Below are positions 8,886-17,949 of a stretch of 64,000 bases of DNA, in pieces. The notes beneath the pieces are model-generated. The model was not told the origin of the DNA, did no database searches, and worked only from the letters and a program-made list of their open reading frames with translations. Location: the NCBI GenBank assembly GCA_029250885.1, contig JAQXEK010000068.1, positions 1-64,000 of the forward strand, read 5' to 3'. A program made the translations under genes and the position numbers. Positions within the stretch are counted from its first letter, which is position 1; each line of letters starts with the position of its first letter. The DNA is from Planctomycetota bacterium. Its GTDB lineage: Bacteria; Planctomycetota; UBA1135; GCA-002686595.

Positions 8886-9620
8886 ATGCGCACTCTGATA
8901 TTCGTTTCTCTTTTTGCCTCTATCTCGATGGCCGATGTCACAACCTTCGATGGCCAGCTGACTCCCACATTTCGCGGGGAGCAGGGCGCCAGGTTTGATG
9001 GTTTTGATGAGGTACTTGTTGTTCCGATCCTGCTGACGGTCTCATCGCACTCTTTTGACGACATCCCTACTATTATTGGCATGAAGAGGGACGTCGCTAC
9101 GGAGGCCACTTTGGCATCCGAGGGGATCGAATGCTATACGCCGACCAGTAAGGTCAGGATTGCACCACTGCTGGATTTTGCCGAAGTCATGGGCGAGAAT
9201 CTGAACCGCCGTGTGTCCGCGCTGTCTCGGAGCGCTGCGGCTGAAGGTGTTGTCCTAGTGGCTTATGGAAGCACTCCATTTGATGAAGAGTGGACCCTAT
9301 TCATGGAGCAAATGTCTGAGAAGCTCCGGGATCAGGCTGGGATTGAATCCGTGGAGTTTGCTTGGTGTGGTCACATCGTTTCCTACAGCCCCGAGCCTAC
9401 TGCACAAGCAATCGAGCGGGTTCTGGCAACGAAGGATCGTGCCTTGATCATTCCCGTCCTAGTTGCGGTCGACGAGGACTTCCAGCTGGGAATGATCCAG
9501 GTGGCAGCCGATCGGAAGTACGAAGGTGGGGAGGTCTCCTACATTCCGGACTCCATCTTGCCTGAGCCCTATGTTGAAGCATGGGTGGAGCGCGTAGCTT
9601 TGGAAATGGTAGCTAAGTGA
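8886..9620 (+). CDS. Exported CbiX/CbiK-like chelatase homologue
   Basis: A 244-residue protein. MRTLIFVSLFASISMADV is a signal peptide, so I prefer ATG 8886 to the upstream in-frame start at 8829. The mature part has two similar halves of the sirohydrochlorin/cobalt chelatase fold: VVPILLTVSSHSFDDIP in the first, VLVAYGSTPFDEEW and IIPVLVAVDEDFQLGMI in the second. The first half keeps the His of the PxxLxxxxH motif; the second lacks the GHGS-type His (Tyr) and the second metal His, so metal chemistry may differ from CbiX. A periplasmic CbiK exists in Desulfovibrio, so export has precedent. The stop overlaps the next start by 4 bp. Likely role: periplasmic metal or tetrapyrrole handling (inference). 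Confidence 0.7.
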   Translation: MRTLIFVSLFASISMADVTTFDGQLTPTFRGEQGARFDGFDEVLVVPILLTVSSHSFDDIPTIIGMKRDVATEATLASEGIECYTPTSKVRIAPLLDFAEVMGENLNRRVSALSRSAAAEGVVLVAYGSTPFDEEWTLFMEQMSEKLRDQAGIESVEFAWCGHIVSYSPEPTAQAIERVLATKDRALIIPVLVAVDEDFQLGMIQVAADRKYEGGEVSYIPDSILPEPYVEAWVERVALEMVAK

Positions 9621-10237
9621 GTGACTTGGCAAGCAGGCCTAAAAAGAAGAAGTCGAAGAACCGGTGGCGCCCGTGGTTGCGGGCGTTACACCGGGACTTC
9701 GGCTATTTCTTTGCAGGCGCAACTCTCCTGTACGCGGTCTCAGGATTAATGGTGAACCACAGCTCAACCTGGAATCCAGATTTTGACATCAAGACCCGAA
9801 CTGTACCGTTCTCCCTCAACTCTGATCGCGACAAGGTGACTGAAGAGGACGTGATTCGTGCAATCGAATCCATCGAGGACCGCGGCGAGTACCGCGGACA
9901 CGACTGGGCATCGGATCTTCGCCTCAAGGTGTACTTTGACGATGGATCTTTGGTCACCTTGCTGGGCTCTGATTCAGCCGAATATGAAACCGTACGCCGA
10001 CGAGAGCTAGTGCTTCGAGTGAACAAGCTCCATCTGCACCCCACAGGGTGGTGGTTGCTTTTTTCAGACGCTTTTTCGGCAGCGTTGGCCTTTCTTGCCA
10101 TAAGTGGTTTGTTCCTCCTGAAAGGAAAGAACGGATTTCTTGGGCGTGGCAAGTGGCTCGCGGCAGCCGGGTTGTTCGGCCCTCTCTTGGGATTGTGGCT
10201 TGGTGGACAATGTGAACCAATCTCGAAGATCGTTTAG
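9617..10237 (+). CDS. PepSY-associated transmembrane protein
   Basis: A 206-residue inner-membrane protein of the PepSY_TM/PiuB-like type linked to iron or metal uptake and reduction. A basic N-terminus (PKKKKSKN) precedes TM1 (GYFFAGATLLYAVSGLMV, about residues 33-50), a periplasmic domain of about 90 residues, and two C-terminal TMs (FSAALAFLAISGLFLL and WLAAAGLFGPLLGLWLG). RALHRDFGYFFA and NKLHLHPTG carry the His residues typical of the family. It starts with GTG 9617, whose GTGA overlaps the stop of the exported chelatase homologue, so the two are coupled and probably act together. Confidence 0.75.
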   Translation: MSDLASRPKKKKSKNRWRPWLRALHRDFGYFFAGATLLYAVSGLMVNHSSTWNPDFDIKTRTVPFSLNSDRDKVTEEDVIRAIESIEDRGEYRGHDWASDLRLKVYFDDGSLVTLLGSDSAEYETVRRRELVLRVNKLHLHPTGWWLLFSDAFSAALAFLAISGLFLLKGKNGFLGRGKWLAAAGLFGPLLGLWLGGQCEPISKIV

Positions 10238-10318
10238 GTGCCTACTTGGATACCGAGCCATCAGTGGAATCAGGTAGACTCGATGCGACACGGACACCTG
10301 CTTTAGTAGAAACAAACC

Positions 10319-10564
10319 ATGTTGCTCTCCACCCTTTGTGTACTTGCTTCACTTACGGTCCCGGCCCAAGATGCGCCGGCCGTCGAGCACCTTATGACGG
10401 TTCGGATGGGGGGGCTAGAGAGCTCCTTATCCAACAGTAAGGACATCGGTTTGCTGCGCGCTCTCCAGATAAGTCACGCCCGACTGCGCGAGCTTCCCGA
10501 CATGAGCTCCACTGAGGTGGAGGGAGAGAAGACTACGCTGACCCAACCGAAGTCCAAGGGCTAG
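10319..10564 (+). CDS. Small exported protein, unknown function
   Basis: An 81-residue frame that starts with MLLSTLCVLASLTVPAQD, a good signal peptide with a likely cleavage after PAQ or AQD, followed by a short hydrophilic, partly helical mature region (LLRALQISHARLRELPD). No family is recognised. It follows the PepSY protein by 81 bp on the same strand and may belong to the same metal-handling unit. A short frame of this kind could be spurious, but the signal sequence and following codons look coding. Confidence 0.5.
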   Translation: MLLSTLCVLASLTVPAQDAPAVEHLMTVRMGGLESSLSNSKDIGLLRALQISHARLRELPDMSSTEVEGEKTTLTQPKSKG

Positions 10565-10589
10565 TCAGTCGACTTGTTGTTCGAAAGCC

Positions 10590-11450
10590 ATGAAAGTTGC
10601 CGCCCTTCAGTTTGATGTCCAGCGCGCCGCTACGGATCCCACCGCCGCGGCGTGGAACTTAGCCGCCGCCCGTTCCGCGGTCGAAGGCGCCGCCGCAGCG
10701 GGCGCGCGCCTGGTAGTCCTGCCCGAGGTCTGGGCCACGTCCTTTCCCGGTGGGCAGTCCGCCGGTGACACTGCGCTGTTGGGCGCAGCGGAGGAGGCAA
10801 CAGCCATGGCCGCAAGCTGGAGCGCCGAGCTCGGCTTGGTGATCGCTGGCTCTTACCTGGCGGCCGCGGCAGGGCTTGGCCAGGGGGCGGGTGGGCGCTT
10901 CTACAACCGGCTGCTGGTCCACGACGGCGGCGACCTGCGCCTTTCCTATGACAAGGTGCACCTGTTTACCCCAACCGCCGAGCACGAGGTCTTTGCCGCC
11001 GGTGCCGAGCTGCCGCCGGTGGTGGAGACCAGCGCCGGGCGATTGTCAGGCGCCATCTGCTACGACCTGCGTTTCCCCGAGCTGTTCGTTCCCATGCGTC
11101 GGGCCGAGGTGGACCTGGTGGTCGTTCCGGCCCAGTGGGCGGCGCGTCGAGCGGAGCACTGGCGGGCCCTGGTCATGGGGCGTGCCGTCGAGGGCCAGTT
11201 CACCGTCGTGGCCGCGAACCGGACCGGCTCCGAGTCATTAGGCCAGCGCGACCAGGTGATCACATTCCCGGGCAACTCCCTGGTGGCATCCGCCGTGGGC
11301 GAGGCTTTGGCCGAAGGCCAAGGCGAGGTGGGGCACATCTTAGGAGTGGTCGATCCGGAGATTGCCCGCAAGCAGCGCGTCCGTGTGCCCGTGGGCAAGG
11401 ATCGGCGCAAAGACCTCTACGCGATGTGGGAAGCCGAGGATCCGTCCTGA
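10590..11450 (+). CDS. Carbon-nitrogen hydrolase (nitrilase superfamily, omega-amidase/Nit-like)
   Basis: A 286-residue cytoplasmic amidase. The catalytic triad is visible: Glu in VVLPEVWATSF (about residue 47), Lys in YDKVHLF (about 116) and Cys in GAICYDLRFPELF (about 155). Length and motifs fit branch 10 of the superfamily, which includes omega-amidase (alpha-ketoglutaramate/alpha-ketosuccinamate hydrolysis) and Nit1 deaminated-glutathione amidase; sequence alone does not separate them. The start ATG 10590 places the first beta strand (KVAALQFD) at the N-terminus, as in the family. A long perfect hairpin lies 9 bp after the stop. Confidence 0.88.
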   Translation: MKVAALQFDVQRAATDPTAAAWNLAAARSAVEGAAAAGARLVVLPEVWATSFPGGQSAGDTALLGAAEEATAMAASWSAELGLVIAGSYLAAAAGLGQGAGGRFYNRLLVHDGGDLRLSYDKVHLFTPTAEHEVFAAGAELPPVVETSAGRLSGAICYDLRFPELFVPMRRAEVDLVVVPAQWAARRAEHWRALVMGRAVEGQFTVVAANRTGSESLGQRDQVITFPGNSLVASAVGEALAEGQGEVGHILGVVDPEIARKQRVRVPVGKDRRKDLYAMWEAEDPS

Positions 11451-11459
11451 TTAAAGACC

Positions 11460-11491
11460 GGCGGGCGGAAGCAAGGTTGCTTCCGCCCGCC
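11460..11491 (+). terminator. Perfect 15-bp inverted repeat downstream of the nitrilase gene
   Basis: GGCGGGCGGAAGCAA (11460-11474) pairs perfectly with 11477-11491; folding leaves a small loop. No T-run follows, so it may act as a Rho-assisted terminator, 3'-end stabiliser or pause site and not as a classical intrinsic terminator. Confidence 0.55.
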
Positions 11492-11588
11492 TGAATGCGA
11501 CCCCGAAGTGGTTCATAGCCCCCCCCGGGGTGGACCACCCTCAAGCTAGCCCAGTCGGGTCGTGCGTTCCTGGCACTTCCAAACTGTA

Positions 11589-11614
11589 TTGACTGACTTG
11601 GACCTGCCTATAAA
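11589..11614 (+). promoter_or_regulatory. Candidate promoter for the structured RNA at 11621
   Basis: TTGACT (11589-11594) and TATAAA (11609-11614). The spacer is only 14 bp, which is short, but the -10 would place transcription start at about 11621, exactly where the predicted RNA structure begins. Confidence 0.35.
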
Positions 11615-11620
11615 AGGCGT

Positions 11621-11801
11621 ATGGGTGGCTCAACCCATGGCTCAAGGTCTAAGGATAGGATCGTCCTGATGTCCGCAAAGTCCAAGACCGAAGTCGAAGG
11701 GAATCTGCAAAAAGGAAATCTTTGCAGCTATGTTCCCAGTCTTTGGACTGGCGATCGCCCCGAAGTGCTGCCCCGGCCATGGCGGGAAACTGGGGCACCC
11801 G
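11621..11801 (+). ncRNA. Candidate 6S-like structured RNA
   Basis: An about 180-nt non-coding stretch that folds as one long interrupted hairpin. The closing pairs are GGGTG 11623-11627 with CACCC 11796-11800 and CCATGG 11635-11640 with 11777-11782. A large open internal loop follows, then AGTCCAAGAC 11679-11688 with 11739-11749 (one bulge), GGGAA 11699-11703 with TTCCC 11733-11737, and CTGCAAA 11705-11711 with TTTGCAG 11721-11727. A closing stem, central bubble and interrupted terminal hairpin are the architecture of 6S RNA, the RNA polymerase regulator. Identity is inference: it could instead be another regulatory RNA, and the 5' end can also form a local ATGGGT/ACCCAT hairpin. Confidence 0.45.
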
Positions 11802-11802
11802 C

Positions 11803-11808
11803 TATAAT
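11803..11808 (+). promoter_or_regulatory. Consensus -10 (TATAAT) upstream of the thiolase operon
   Basis: A perfect TATAAT with no obvious -35; it would give the thiolase gene at 11947 a leader of roughly 130 nt. It lies immediately after the structured RNA candidate. Confidence 0.4.
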
Positions 11809-11946
11809 GCTTCGCCTTTTCTAGGGATCAGCCAAGTGTCGGGCCTCAACTGCCCCCCAGCTCTCTGTAACGGAAAGGGACCTCACTCACACACTCGAAC
11901 ACCCCATGCCCTCTGCCCGGGGCTTTGCGCCCCCGGGTCTTCAGCT

Positions 11947-13128
11947 ATGACCGAAGTCGTCATCGTCGCCGCTTGCCGGACACCTATCGCCAAGTTTCAA
12001 GGAAGCCTGTCAACATTTAAAGCGACCGAGCTGGGTGCCTTCGCCGTTAAGGAGGCCATCTCCCGCGCGGGCATCGGCGTGGACGATGTGGAGGAGGTCA
12101 TCATGGGCAACGTGCTGCAGGCCGGCCTAGGGCAGAACCCCGCGCGTCAAGCCGCTATTGGCGCGGGCGTTCCCACCAGCGTTGGCTCCTTCACCGTAAA
12201 CAAGGTCTGCGGCTCGGGCCTTAAGACCGTCATGCTGGCGGCCCAAGCGATTCGCGCTGGCGACGCTGACTGCATCGTGGCGGGTGGCTTCGAGAGCATG
12301 TCCAACGCTCCCTACCTAATGCCCGACGCACGCCGCGGCGCGCGCCTTGGCCACTCTCAGCTGATTGACTCGATGGTCGGCGACGGGCTGTGGGATATCT
12401 ACAACGACTACCACATGGGGATCACCGGCGAGAACGCTGCCGGGAAGTACGACATCACCCGCGAGGCCCAGGACGCCTTCGCCGCCAACAGCCACAACAA
12501 GGCCGAGGCCGCTGCGAACGCCGGTCTGTTCGACGAAGAGACCTTTACGGTCGAGGTTCCCCAACGCAAGAAGGACCCGATTCAGTTCAGCGCTGACGAG
12601 AACTGGCGCCCGGGTATGACCGCGGACTCCCTCGCTAAGATGCGACCCGCCTTTAAGAAGGACGGTACCGTAACCGCGGGCAACGCGTCCTCGATCAACG
12701 ATGGCGCCGCCGCCCTAGTCGTCATGAGCGCCGACCGCGCAAAGGAGCTCGGCTGTAAGCCCCTCGCCCGCATCACCGGCTACGCCACCGGCGGCATGGA
12801 CCCCGAGTGGGTCATGCTTGCGCCGCTCGAGTCGATCCGCAAGCTCAGCAAGAAGCTGGGTGTCGCGCCTACGGACTTCGACCTGCACGAGATCAACGAA
12901 GCCTTCAGCGCGGCCGCATTGGCTCTGTTGAAGGACCTCGAGCTTGACTCCGCGAAGGTCAACGTGAACGGCGGTGCTGTGGCCCTGGGTCACCCAATCG
13001 GCGGCTCCGGCGCTCGCATCCTCGTGACCCTGCTGCACGCCATGAAGCAGAAGGGTGCCAAGACCGGCATGGCGACCCTCTGCCTAGGTGGCGGCAACGC
13101 CGTCTCCCTGGCTGTCGAAGCGCTCTAA
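11947..13128 (+). CDS. Acetyl-CoA acetyltransferase (thiolase)
   Basis: A 393-residue cytoplasmic thiolase that condenses or cleaves acetoacetyl-CoA. The nucleophilic Cys is Cys88 in [10 protein letters not shown]; His lies in [14 protein letters not shown] and the second Cys in ATLCLGGGN near the C-terminus. The frame is open upstream to 11722, but the conserved N-terminus ([16 protein letters not shown]) fixes the start at ATG 11947. No Shine-Dalgarno is visible. First gene of an operon with 3-hydroxybutyryl-CoA dehydrogenase, acyl-CoA dehydrogenases and a B12 mutase, so it probably performs the final thiolysis to two acetyl-CoA. Confidence 0.95.
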   Translation: MTEVVIVAACRTPIAKFQGSLSTFKATELGAFAVKEAISRAGIGVDDVEEVIMGNVLQAGLGQNPARQAAIGAGVPTSVGSFTVNKVCGSGLKTVMLAAQAIRAGDADCIVAGGFESMSNAPYLMPDARRGARLGHSQLIDSMVGDGLWDIYNDYHMGITGENAAGKYDITREAQDAFAANSHNKAEAAANAGLFDEETFTVEVPQRKKDPIQFSADENWRPGMTADSLAKMRPAFKKDGTVTAGNASSINDGAAALVVMSADRAKELGCKPLARITGYATGGMDPEWVMLAPLESIRKLSKKLGVAPTDFDLHEINEAFSAAALALLKDLELDSAKVNVNGGAVALGHPIGGSGARILVTLLHAMKQKGAKTGMATLCLGGGNAVSLAVEAL

Positions 13129-13150
13129 CCTCCCAACCTCCCTGCAAGCT

Positions 13151-14011
13151 ATGACCTCTCCTATTTTTGACGAAGTCAGCGTGATCGGCGCTGGCACCAT
13201 GGGCAACGGAATCGCCCAGACCTTTGCCGCTTCGGGCTACCGTGTAAACTTAATCGACGTCAACGCAGACGCCCTAGAGCGCGGCCTCGCCACCATCGCG
13301 AAGAGCCTGGGGCGCTTCGTTAAGAAGGAGAAGATGACCCAGGACCAGGTCGACGAGATTTTGGCTCGTATCACTGGTAGCACGGAGATCGCATCCGCTA
13401 AGGACAGCAAGCTTGTGGTCGAAGCGGTCGTCGAGCGCTTGGACGTGAAGTCCAGCATCTTTGCCGAGTTGGACACGCTCTGCGCGCCCGACGCGATCCT
13501 CGCGACGAACACCTCGTCTATCTCGATCACTGCCATAGCGGCCGCGACCAAGCGCCCCGACAAGGTCATCGGCATGCACTTTATGAACCCGGTGCCGCTG
13601 ATGAAGCTCGTAGAGATTATCAACGCCCACGAGACCTCGCAGGAGACCCTGGACACGATCCTGCGCTGCTCCGAGACCCTGGGCAAGACGCCGGTGGACG
13701 CAGCGGACTACCCGGGCTTCGTCTCGAACCGCGTGCTGATGCCGATGATCAACGAGGCCGTGTACTGCCTCATGGAGGGTGTCGCGACGGCCGAGGGCAT
13801 CGACACGGTGATGAAGCTCGGAATGGCGCACCCTATGGGCCCCCTGCAGCTTGCAGACCTAATCGGCCTGGACGTCTGCCTAGACATCATGACGGTGCTT
13901 CACGAGGGCTTCGGCGACTCGAAGTACCGCCCCTGCCCGCTGCTGCGCCGGATGGTGTTCGCGGGCAACCTCGGCCGCAAGTCCGGTAAGGGCTTCTACG
14001 ACTACAACTAA
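13151..14011 (+). CDS. 3-hydroxybutyryl-CoA dehydrogenase
   Basis: A 286-residue NAD-dependent dehydrogenase oxidising 3-hydroxybutyryl-CoA to acetoacetyl-CoA. The Rossmann motif VIGAGTMGNGIAQTFA is at residues about 11-26, the catalytic segment IGMHFMNPVPLMKLVE at about 138-153 supplies the His, and the C-terminal helical dimer domain ends GRKSGKGFYDYN as usual. Start ATG 13151 is set by the Rossmann strand; the 22-bp gap after the thiolase is A/C-rich with no Shine-Dalgarno, so translation may depend on coupling or non-SD initiation. Confidence 0.95.
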   Translation: MTSPIFDEVSVIGAGTMGNGIAQTFAASGYRVNLIDVNADALERGLATIAKSLGRFVKKEKMTQDQVDEILARITGSTEIASAKDSKLVVEAVVERLDVKSSIFAELDTLCAPDAILATNTSSISITAIAAATKRPDKVIGMHFMNPVPLMKLVEIINAHETSQETLDTILRCSETLGKTPVDAADYPGFVSNRVLMPMINEAVYCLMEGVATAEGIDTVMKLGMAHPMGPLQLADLIGLDVCLDIMTVLHEGFGDSKYRPCPLLRRMVFAGNLGRKSGKGFYDYN

Positions 14012-14031
14012 AGGCTAGCCACAAGACGACT

Positions 14032-15174
14032 ATGAATTTTGAACTTAGCGAACAAGAGAACCTGGTCCGGGAAATGTCCCGTGACTTTGCCCAAAAAGAG
14101 CTGATCCCCCGGGCCAAGCAACACGACATCGACGAGACGATTGATCCGGATATCTTCAGCCAGCTCAGCGAGCTCGGCTTGATGGGCTTAACTATCGGCG
14201 AAGAGTACGGCGGCGCGGGTATGGGCAACATGGAGCTTGCTGTGGCCCTTGAAGAGCTGAACGCGGGCTGTGCATCCGTGGGCGTTACGGTCTCCGTTCA
14301 CAACAGCCTGCTCGGTTCGCCGATCACCAAGTGGGGGACCGACGAGCAGAAGCAAGAGTGGCTGCCACGCCTCGCCACGGGCGAGCTGATTGGCGCCTAT
14401 TGCCTAACCGAGCCGAACGCCGGCTCGGACGCGGCGGCGGTTTCCACCAGCGCTGTGCAAGACGGCGACGACTGGATCATCAACGGCACGAAGATCTTCG
14501 TGACCAACGGCGAGTGGGCAGGTCTGTGCCTTGTCTACTGCCGCACCGACACGACCGTCTCGAACGCCAATGGTGTGACGGCCTTCCTTGTTCCCATGTC
14601 CAGCGAAGGCGCGACCGTGGGCAACAAGGAGAAGAAGACCGGCATTCGCGGGTCCTCGACAACCGAGATGATTTTTGAGAACGTGCGCGTTCCCGCCTCG
14701 GCCGTTTTGGGCGAGGTCAACGCGGGGTTCAAGATCGCCATGGACACCCTGGACGGCGGCCGTATTGGCATCGCCTCCCAGGCCGTTGGCATTGGCCAGG
14801 CCTGCCTAGACGCATCGGTTAAGTACGCCGGCGAGCGCGAGCAGTTCGGCCGCCCGATCGCCGCCTTCCAGGCCATCCAGTTCAAGCTCGCGGACATGTC
14901 CACGCGCCTAGAAGCCGCGCGGCTCTTGGTGCGTAAGGCCGCATGGCTGCGCGACAACGGGCAGGTCTGCACGCAGGCCGCTGCCCAGGCCAAGTTGTTC
15001 GCCTCGGTCATCTCGAACTTCTGCGCGGACGAGTGTCTGCAGATCCACGGCGGCGCCGGCTACACCGACGACTTCCACGTGGAGCGCCTGTTCCGCGACG
15101 CCCGCATCACCGAGATCTACGAGGGCGCCACCGACATCCAGCGCATCGTGATCAGCCGCAACCTACTGTCCTAA
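14032..15174 (+). CDS. Acyl-CoA dehydrogenase (short-chain/butyryl-CoA type)
   Basis: A 380-residue FAD enzyme. It has the three-domain acyl-CoA dehydrogenase layout: [15 protein letters not shown] in the beta domain, REQFGRPIAAFQAIQFKLAD in the C-terminal helical domain, and the catalytic base Glu in EIYEGATDIQR near the C-terminus. Length and the IYEG position fit short-chain/butyryl-CoA dehydrogenases. In this operon butyryl-CoA made by the mutase would be its natural substrate (inference). Electrons would go to ETF, not encoded in the window. Confidence 0.93.
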   Translation: MNFELSEQENLVREMSRDFAQKELIPRAKQHDIDETIDPDIFSQLSELGLMGLTIGEEYGGAGMGNMELAVALEELNAGCASVGVTVSVHNSLLGSPITKWGTDEQKQEWLPRLATGELIGAYCLTEPNAGSDAAAVSTSAVQDGDDWIINGTKIFVTNGEWAGLCLVYCRTDTTVSNANGVTAFLVPMSSEGATVGNKEKKTGIRGSSTTEMIFENVRVPASAVLGEVNAGFKIAMDTLDGGRIGIASQAVGIGQACLDASVKYAGEREQFGRPIAAFQAIQFKLADMSTRLEAARLLVRKAAWLRDNGQVCTQAAAQAKLFASVISNFCADECLQIHGGAGYTDDFHVERLFRDARITEIYEGATDIQRIVISRNLLS

Positions 15175-15189
15175 CCTCAAGCACCGACC

Positions 15190-16233
15190 GTGACCACGAG
15201 CCATCCCAAGCACTCCGCCAAGGGCTACGCAGAACGCGTGGTCGCTGGGGATCGTCGCGCCTTGTCGCGGCTAATCTCTTGGGCGGAGAATGGGAACAGG
15301 AGCTTTCCCGAGGCGCTCGAGGCCCTGTATCCGTCGATTGGCCAGGCCTGGCGCGTGGGCATCACCGGACCCCCGGGCGCCGGTAAGAGCACACTAGTCA
15401 ACGAGCTCGCCCTCGCCCTGCGTTCGACCCAATTCGGCCAGCGCGAGGTCGGCATCTTGGCCATCGATCCGTCAAGCCCATTTACTGGCGGTGCGCTACT
15501 TGGCGATCGCATCCGCATGGAGGAGCTGACGGGCGACAAGCACGTCTACATCCGCTCCATGGCCAGCCGCAAGAGCCACGGCGGCATGGCACGCGCAGGC
15601 GTTGATGCCTGCGATGTGATGGACGCCTTTGGTATGGAGCGCATCTTGATCGAGACGGTCGGCGTGGGCCAGGCCGAGTACGATGTGATGGGCGCCTGCG
15701 ATACGGTGGTCGTGGTTATGTGCCCAGGCGCTGGGGACGGCGTACAGGCCATGAAGGCGGGCATCCTTGAGGTGGCTGACGTGCTCGTGGTGAACAAGTC
15801 CGACCAAGCGGGTGCCGAGCGCTTGGCCGACGACCTTTCGGAGGCCGTGCACACCCGCGCCATCCGCAGCGACGAGTGGCTGAGCGAAACCGGCGACGCC
15901 TGGAGCGTGCCTGTGGTGCTCGCCTCGGCGGGCAAGGGGGAAAACATCGATAAGGTGCTCGAAGCTGTTGCAGCACACCGCGCGATGCTCGCGTCCCGTG
16001 GTGCCAATGGTCTGGAGGATGCGCGCCGCAAGAAGCGCGTCGCCCAGGTGCGCCGGGTCGTAGACGAGGTGCTCGATGAGCGCGTCTGGAGCACGGCCGA
16101 GCTAGGCGAGCACGTTGAAGATGCCCTCGCCAAAGGAGCGACGGCCTATGGCGTTGCAAACGAAGTCGTGGACCAGCTCCTCGGCGCCGGCGCCCTGGCG
16201 AAGACCTCGAACAAACCATCAGCGAACAAGTAA
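15190..16233 (+). CDS. meaB: MeaB/ArgK-family G-protein chaperone of the B12 mutase
   Basis: A 347-residue P-loop GTPase that guards and reloads adenosylcobalamin mutases. Walker [10 protein letters not shown] is at residues 60-68, followed by [29 protein letters not shown]-type switch [11 protein letters not shown], and base-recognition NKSD at about 203. It starts with GTG 15190 and lies immediately upstream of the mutase large subunit, with 10 bp between the genes and a GGAG for the next start. Because the mutase carries the isobutyryl-CoA signature, this is more precisely the MeaI-type partner of a split Icm enzyme. Confidence 0.93.
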   Translation: MTTSHPKHSAKGYAERVVAGDRRALSRLISWAENGNRSFPEALEALYPSIGQAWRVGITGPPGAGKSTLVNELALALRSTQFGQREVGILAIDPSSPFTGGALLGDRIRMEELTGDKHVYIRSMASRKSHGGMARAGVDACDVMDAFGMERILIETVGVGQAEYDVMGACDTVVVVMCPGAGDGVQAMKAGILEVADVLVVNKSDQAGAERLADDLSEAVHTRAIRSDEWLSETGDAWSVPVVLASAGKGENIDKVLEAVAAHRAMLASRGANGLEDARRKKRVAQVRRVVDEVLDERVWSTAELGEHVEDALAKGATAYGVANEVVDQLLGAGALAKTSNKPSANK

Positions 16234-16243
16234 CGGAGCCATC

Positions 16244-17899
16244 ATGAGTCAAACCAGTACAGAGCAGAGCCCCCGGGAACTTTGGGAAGCCGCCCTCGCT
16301 AAGGGGCGCGTTCGCGACACGGACTTCAACACCCTGTCGGGGCAAGAGGTCAAGACCATGTACGGCCCGGATGACGTCTCGCCGGACTACGATGAGAACC
16401 TCGGCTACCCGGGGCAGTTCCCTTACACCCGCGGCGTGCACCCTAGCATGTACCGCGGTCGCCTTTGGACCATGCGCCAGTTCGCCGGCTTCGGCACGGC
16501 CGCCCAGACCAACGAGCGCTTTCGCTTCTTGCTTGAGCACGGCCAGACCGGCCTTTCGACGGCATTCGACTTCCCGACGTTGATGGGCTACGACGCCGAC
16601 GACGACATCAGTCTGGGCGAGGTCGGCCAGGTCGGCGTTTCGATCTCCAGCCTCAAGGACATGGAGACTTTATTCGAGGGCATTCCCCTGGAGAAGGTCT
16701 CGACGTCCATGACGATCAACGGTCCGGCACCGGTGATGCTGGCTTTCTACATCGCCTGCGCCGAGCGCCAGGGCGTGGACCCGGCACTGATCTCCGGCAC
16801 GATCCAGAACGACATCCTCAAGGAGTACCAGGCCCAGCACGCCTGGCTCGTCCCCCCGGAGCCAGCCCTGCGCATGATCACCGACGTGATGGGCTACTGC
16901 GCCAAGCACACGCCGCGCTTCAACACAATCTCGATCTCCGGGTACCACATCCGCGAGGCCGGCTCGACGGCCGCCCAGGAGTTGGCCTTCACCCTGGCCA
17001 ACGGCATGGAATACGTGCGTCGCGGCGTGGCGTCCGGCCTCGACGTGGACGACTTCGCCCCGCGCCTTTCGTTCTTCTTCGACAGCCACTTAGACTTCTT
17101 CGAGGAGGTCTCCAAGTTCCGTGCGGCGCGCCGTATCTGGGCGCGCAAGATGCGCGACGAGTTTGGTGCGAAGAACCCTAAGTCCTGGATGCTGCGCTTC
17201 CACACCCAGACCGCCGGGGTCTCGCTCACCGCACAACAACCCGAGAACAACATCGTGCGTACGGCTATCGAGGCACTCGCGGCCGTGCTCGGCGGAACCC
17301 AATCTTTGCACACCAACTCCATGGACGAGACCCTCTCGTTGCCCACGGAGAAAGCCGTCAAGATCGCACTGCGCACCCAGCAGATCATCGCTGAGGAGCA
17401 CGAGGTCACTAACGTCGTCGACCCCCTCGCCGGTAGCTATTTCGTCGAGGCCGAGACCGACCGCCTAGAAGCGGACGCCGAGGCTTACTTCAAGGAGATC
17501 GACGAGCGCGGTGGCGTGGTCGCCTGCATCGACGCTGGCTTCATTCAACGCGAGATCCACCGCTCGGCCGTGACCTACCAGCTGGCTGTCGAGCGCAACC
17601 AGAAGAAGGTCGTGGGTGTGAACATCTACGACGAGGGCGACCAGAAGCCCGAGATCGACATCCACCGCATCGGCGACCACGTGGAGAACGAGCAGCGCGC
17701 CCGCCTCAAGGAGCTGCGCGCTAATCGTAACGAGGCGGCTGCCCAAGCCGAGCTCGCCAAGATCCGCGCTGCCTGCGACACGGACGAGAACCTACTCGAG
17801 CGCTTCGTTGCCGCCGCCCACGCGGACTGCACTCTCGGCGAGATCTGCAACGTACTGCGTGACGCCTTCGGAAAGTACAAAGAGCCCAAGATCCTCTAA
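16244..17899 (+). CDS. icmA: Isobutyryl-CoA mutase-like large subunit (adenosylcobalamin-dependent)
   Basis: A 551-residue TIM-barrel subunit of a split acyl-CoA mutase. Family motifs include [18 protein letters not shown] (residues 66-83), [10 protein letters not shown] (185-194) and [12 protein letters not shown]. Two specificity positions differ from methylmalonyl-CoA mutase: the Tyr89 equivalent is Phe80 (WTMRQF) and the Arg207 equivalent is Gln198 (EYQAQ). Phe80/Gln198 is the established signature of isobutyryl-CoA mutase, and even the numbering coincides. Expected reaction: isobutyryl-CoA to n-butyryl-CoA. There is no B12 domain; that is supplied by the 139-residue subunit downstream. 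Automatic pipelines will likely call it methylmalonyl-CoA mutase. ATG 16244 has a GGAG upstream. Confidence 0.85.
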   Translation: MSQTSTEQSPRELWEAALAKGRVRDTDFNTLSGQEVKTMYGPDDVSPDYDENLGYPGQFPYTRGVHPSMYRGRLWTMRQFAGFGTAAQTNERFRFLLEHGQTGLSTAFDFPTLMGYDADDDISLGEVGQVGVSISSLKDMETLFEGIPLEKVSTSMTINGPAPVMLAFYIACAERQGVDPALISGTIQNDILKEYQAQHAWLVPPEPALRMITDVMGYCAKHTPRFNTISISGYHIREAGSTAAQELAFTLANGMEYVRRGVASGLDVDDFAPRLSFFFDSHLDFFEEVSKFRAARRIWARKMRDEFGAKNPKSWMLRFHTQTAGVSLTAQQPENNIVRTAIEALAAVLGGTQSLHTNSMDETLSLPTEKAVKIALRTQQIIAEEHEVTNVVDPLAGSYFVEAETDRLEADAEAYFKEIDERGGVVACIDAGFIQREIHRSAVTYQLAVERNQKKVVGVNIYDEGDQKPEIDIHRIGDHVENEQRARLKELRANRNEAAAQAELAKIRAACDTDENLLERFVAAAHADCTLGEICNVLRDAFGKYKEPKIL

Positions 17900-17909
17900 A
17901 CCTAAAACA

Positions 17910-17929
17910 GGAGCGGCTTACGCCGCTCC
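17910..17929 (+). other. Intercistronic hairpin between mutase subunits
   Basis: GGAGCGGC (17910-17917) pairs perfectly with GCCGCTCC (17922-17929) around a 4-nt loop TTAC. It lies in the 50-bp gap between large and small subunit genes and has no T-run; it may protect the upstream mRNA or set subunit ratio. Confidence 0.5.
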
Positions 17930-17949
17930 GCCAACCAAGATTCCACACC

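Noticed and set aside
11621-11824. Small + strand frame of 67 codons
   Set aside because: It coincides with nested RNA helices, has no recognisable protein features, and its codons do not resemble neighbouring genes.
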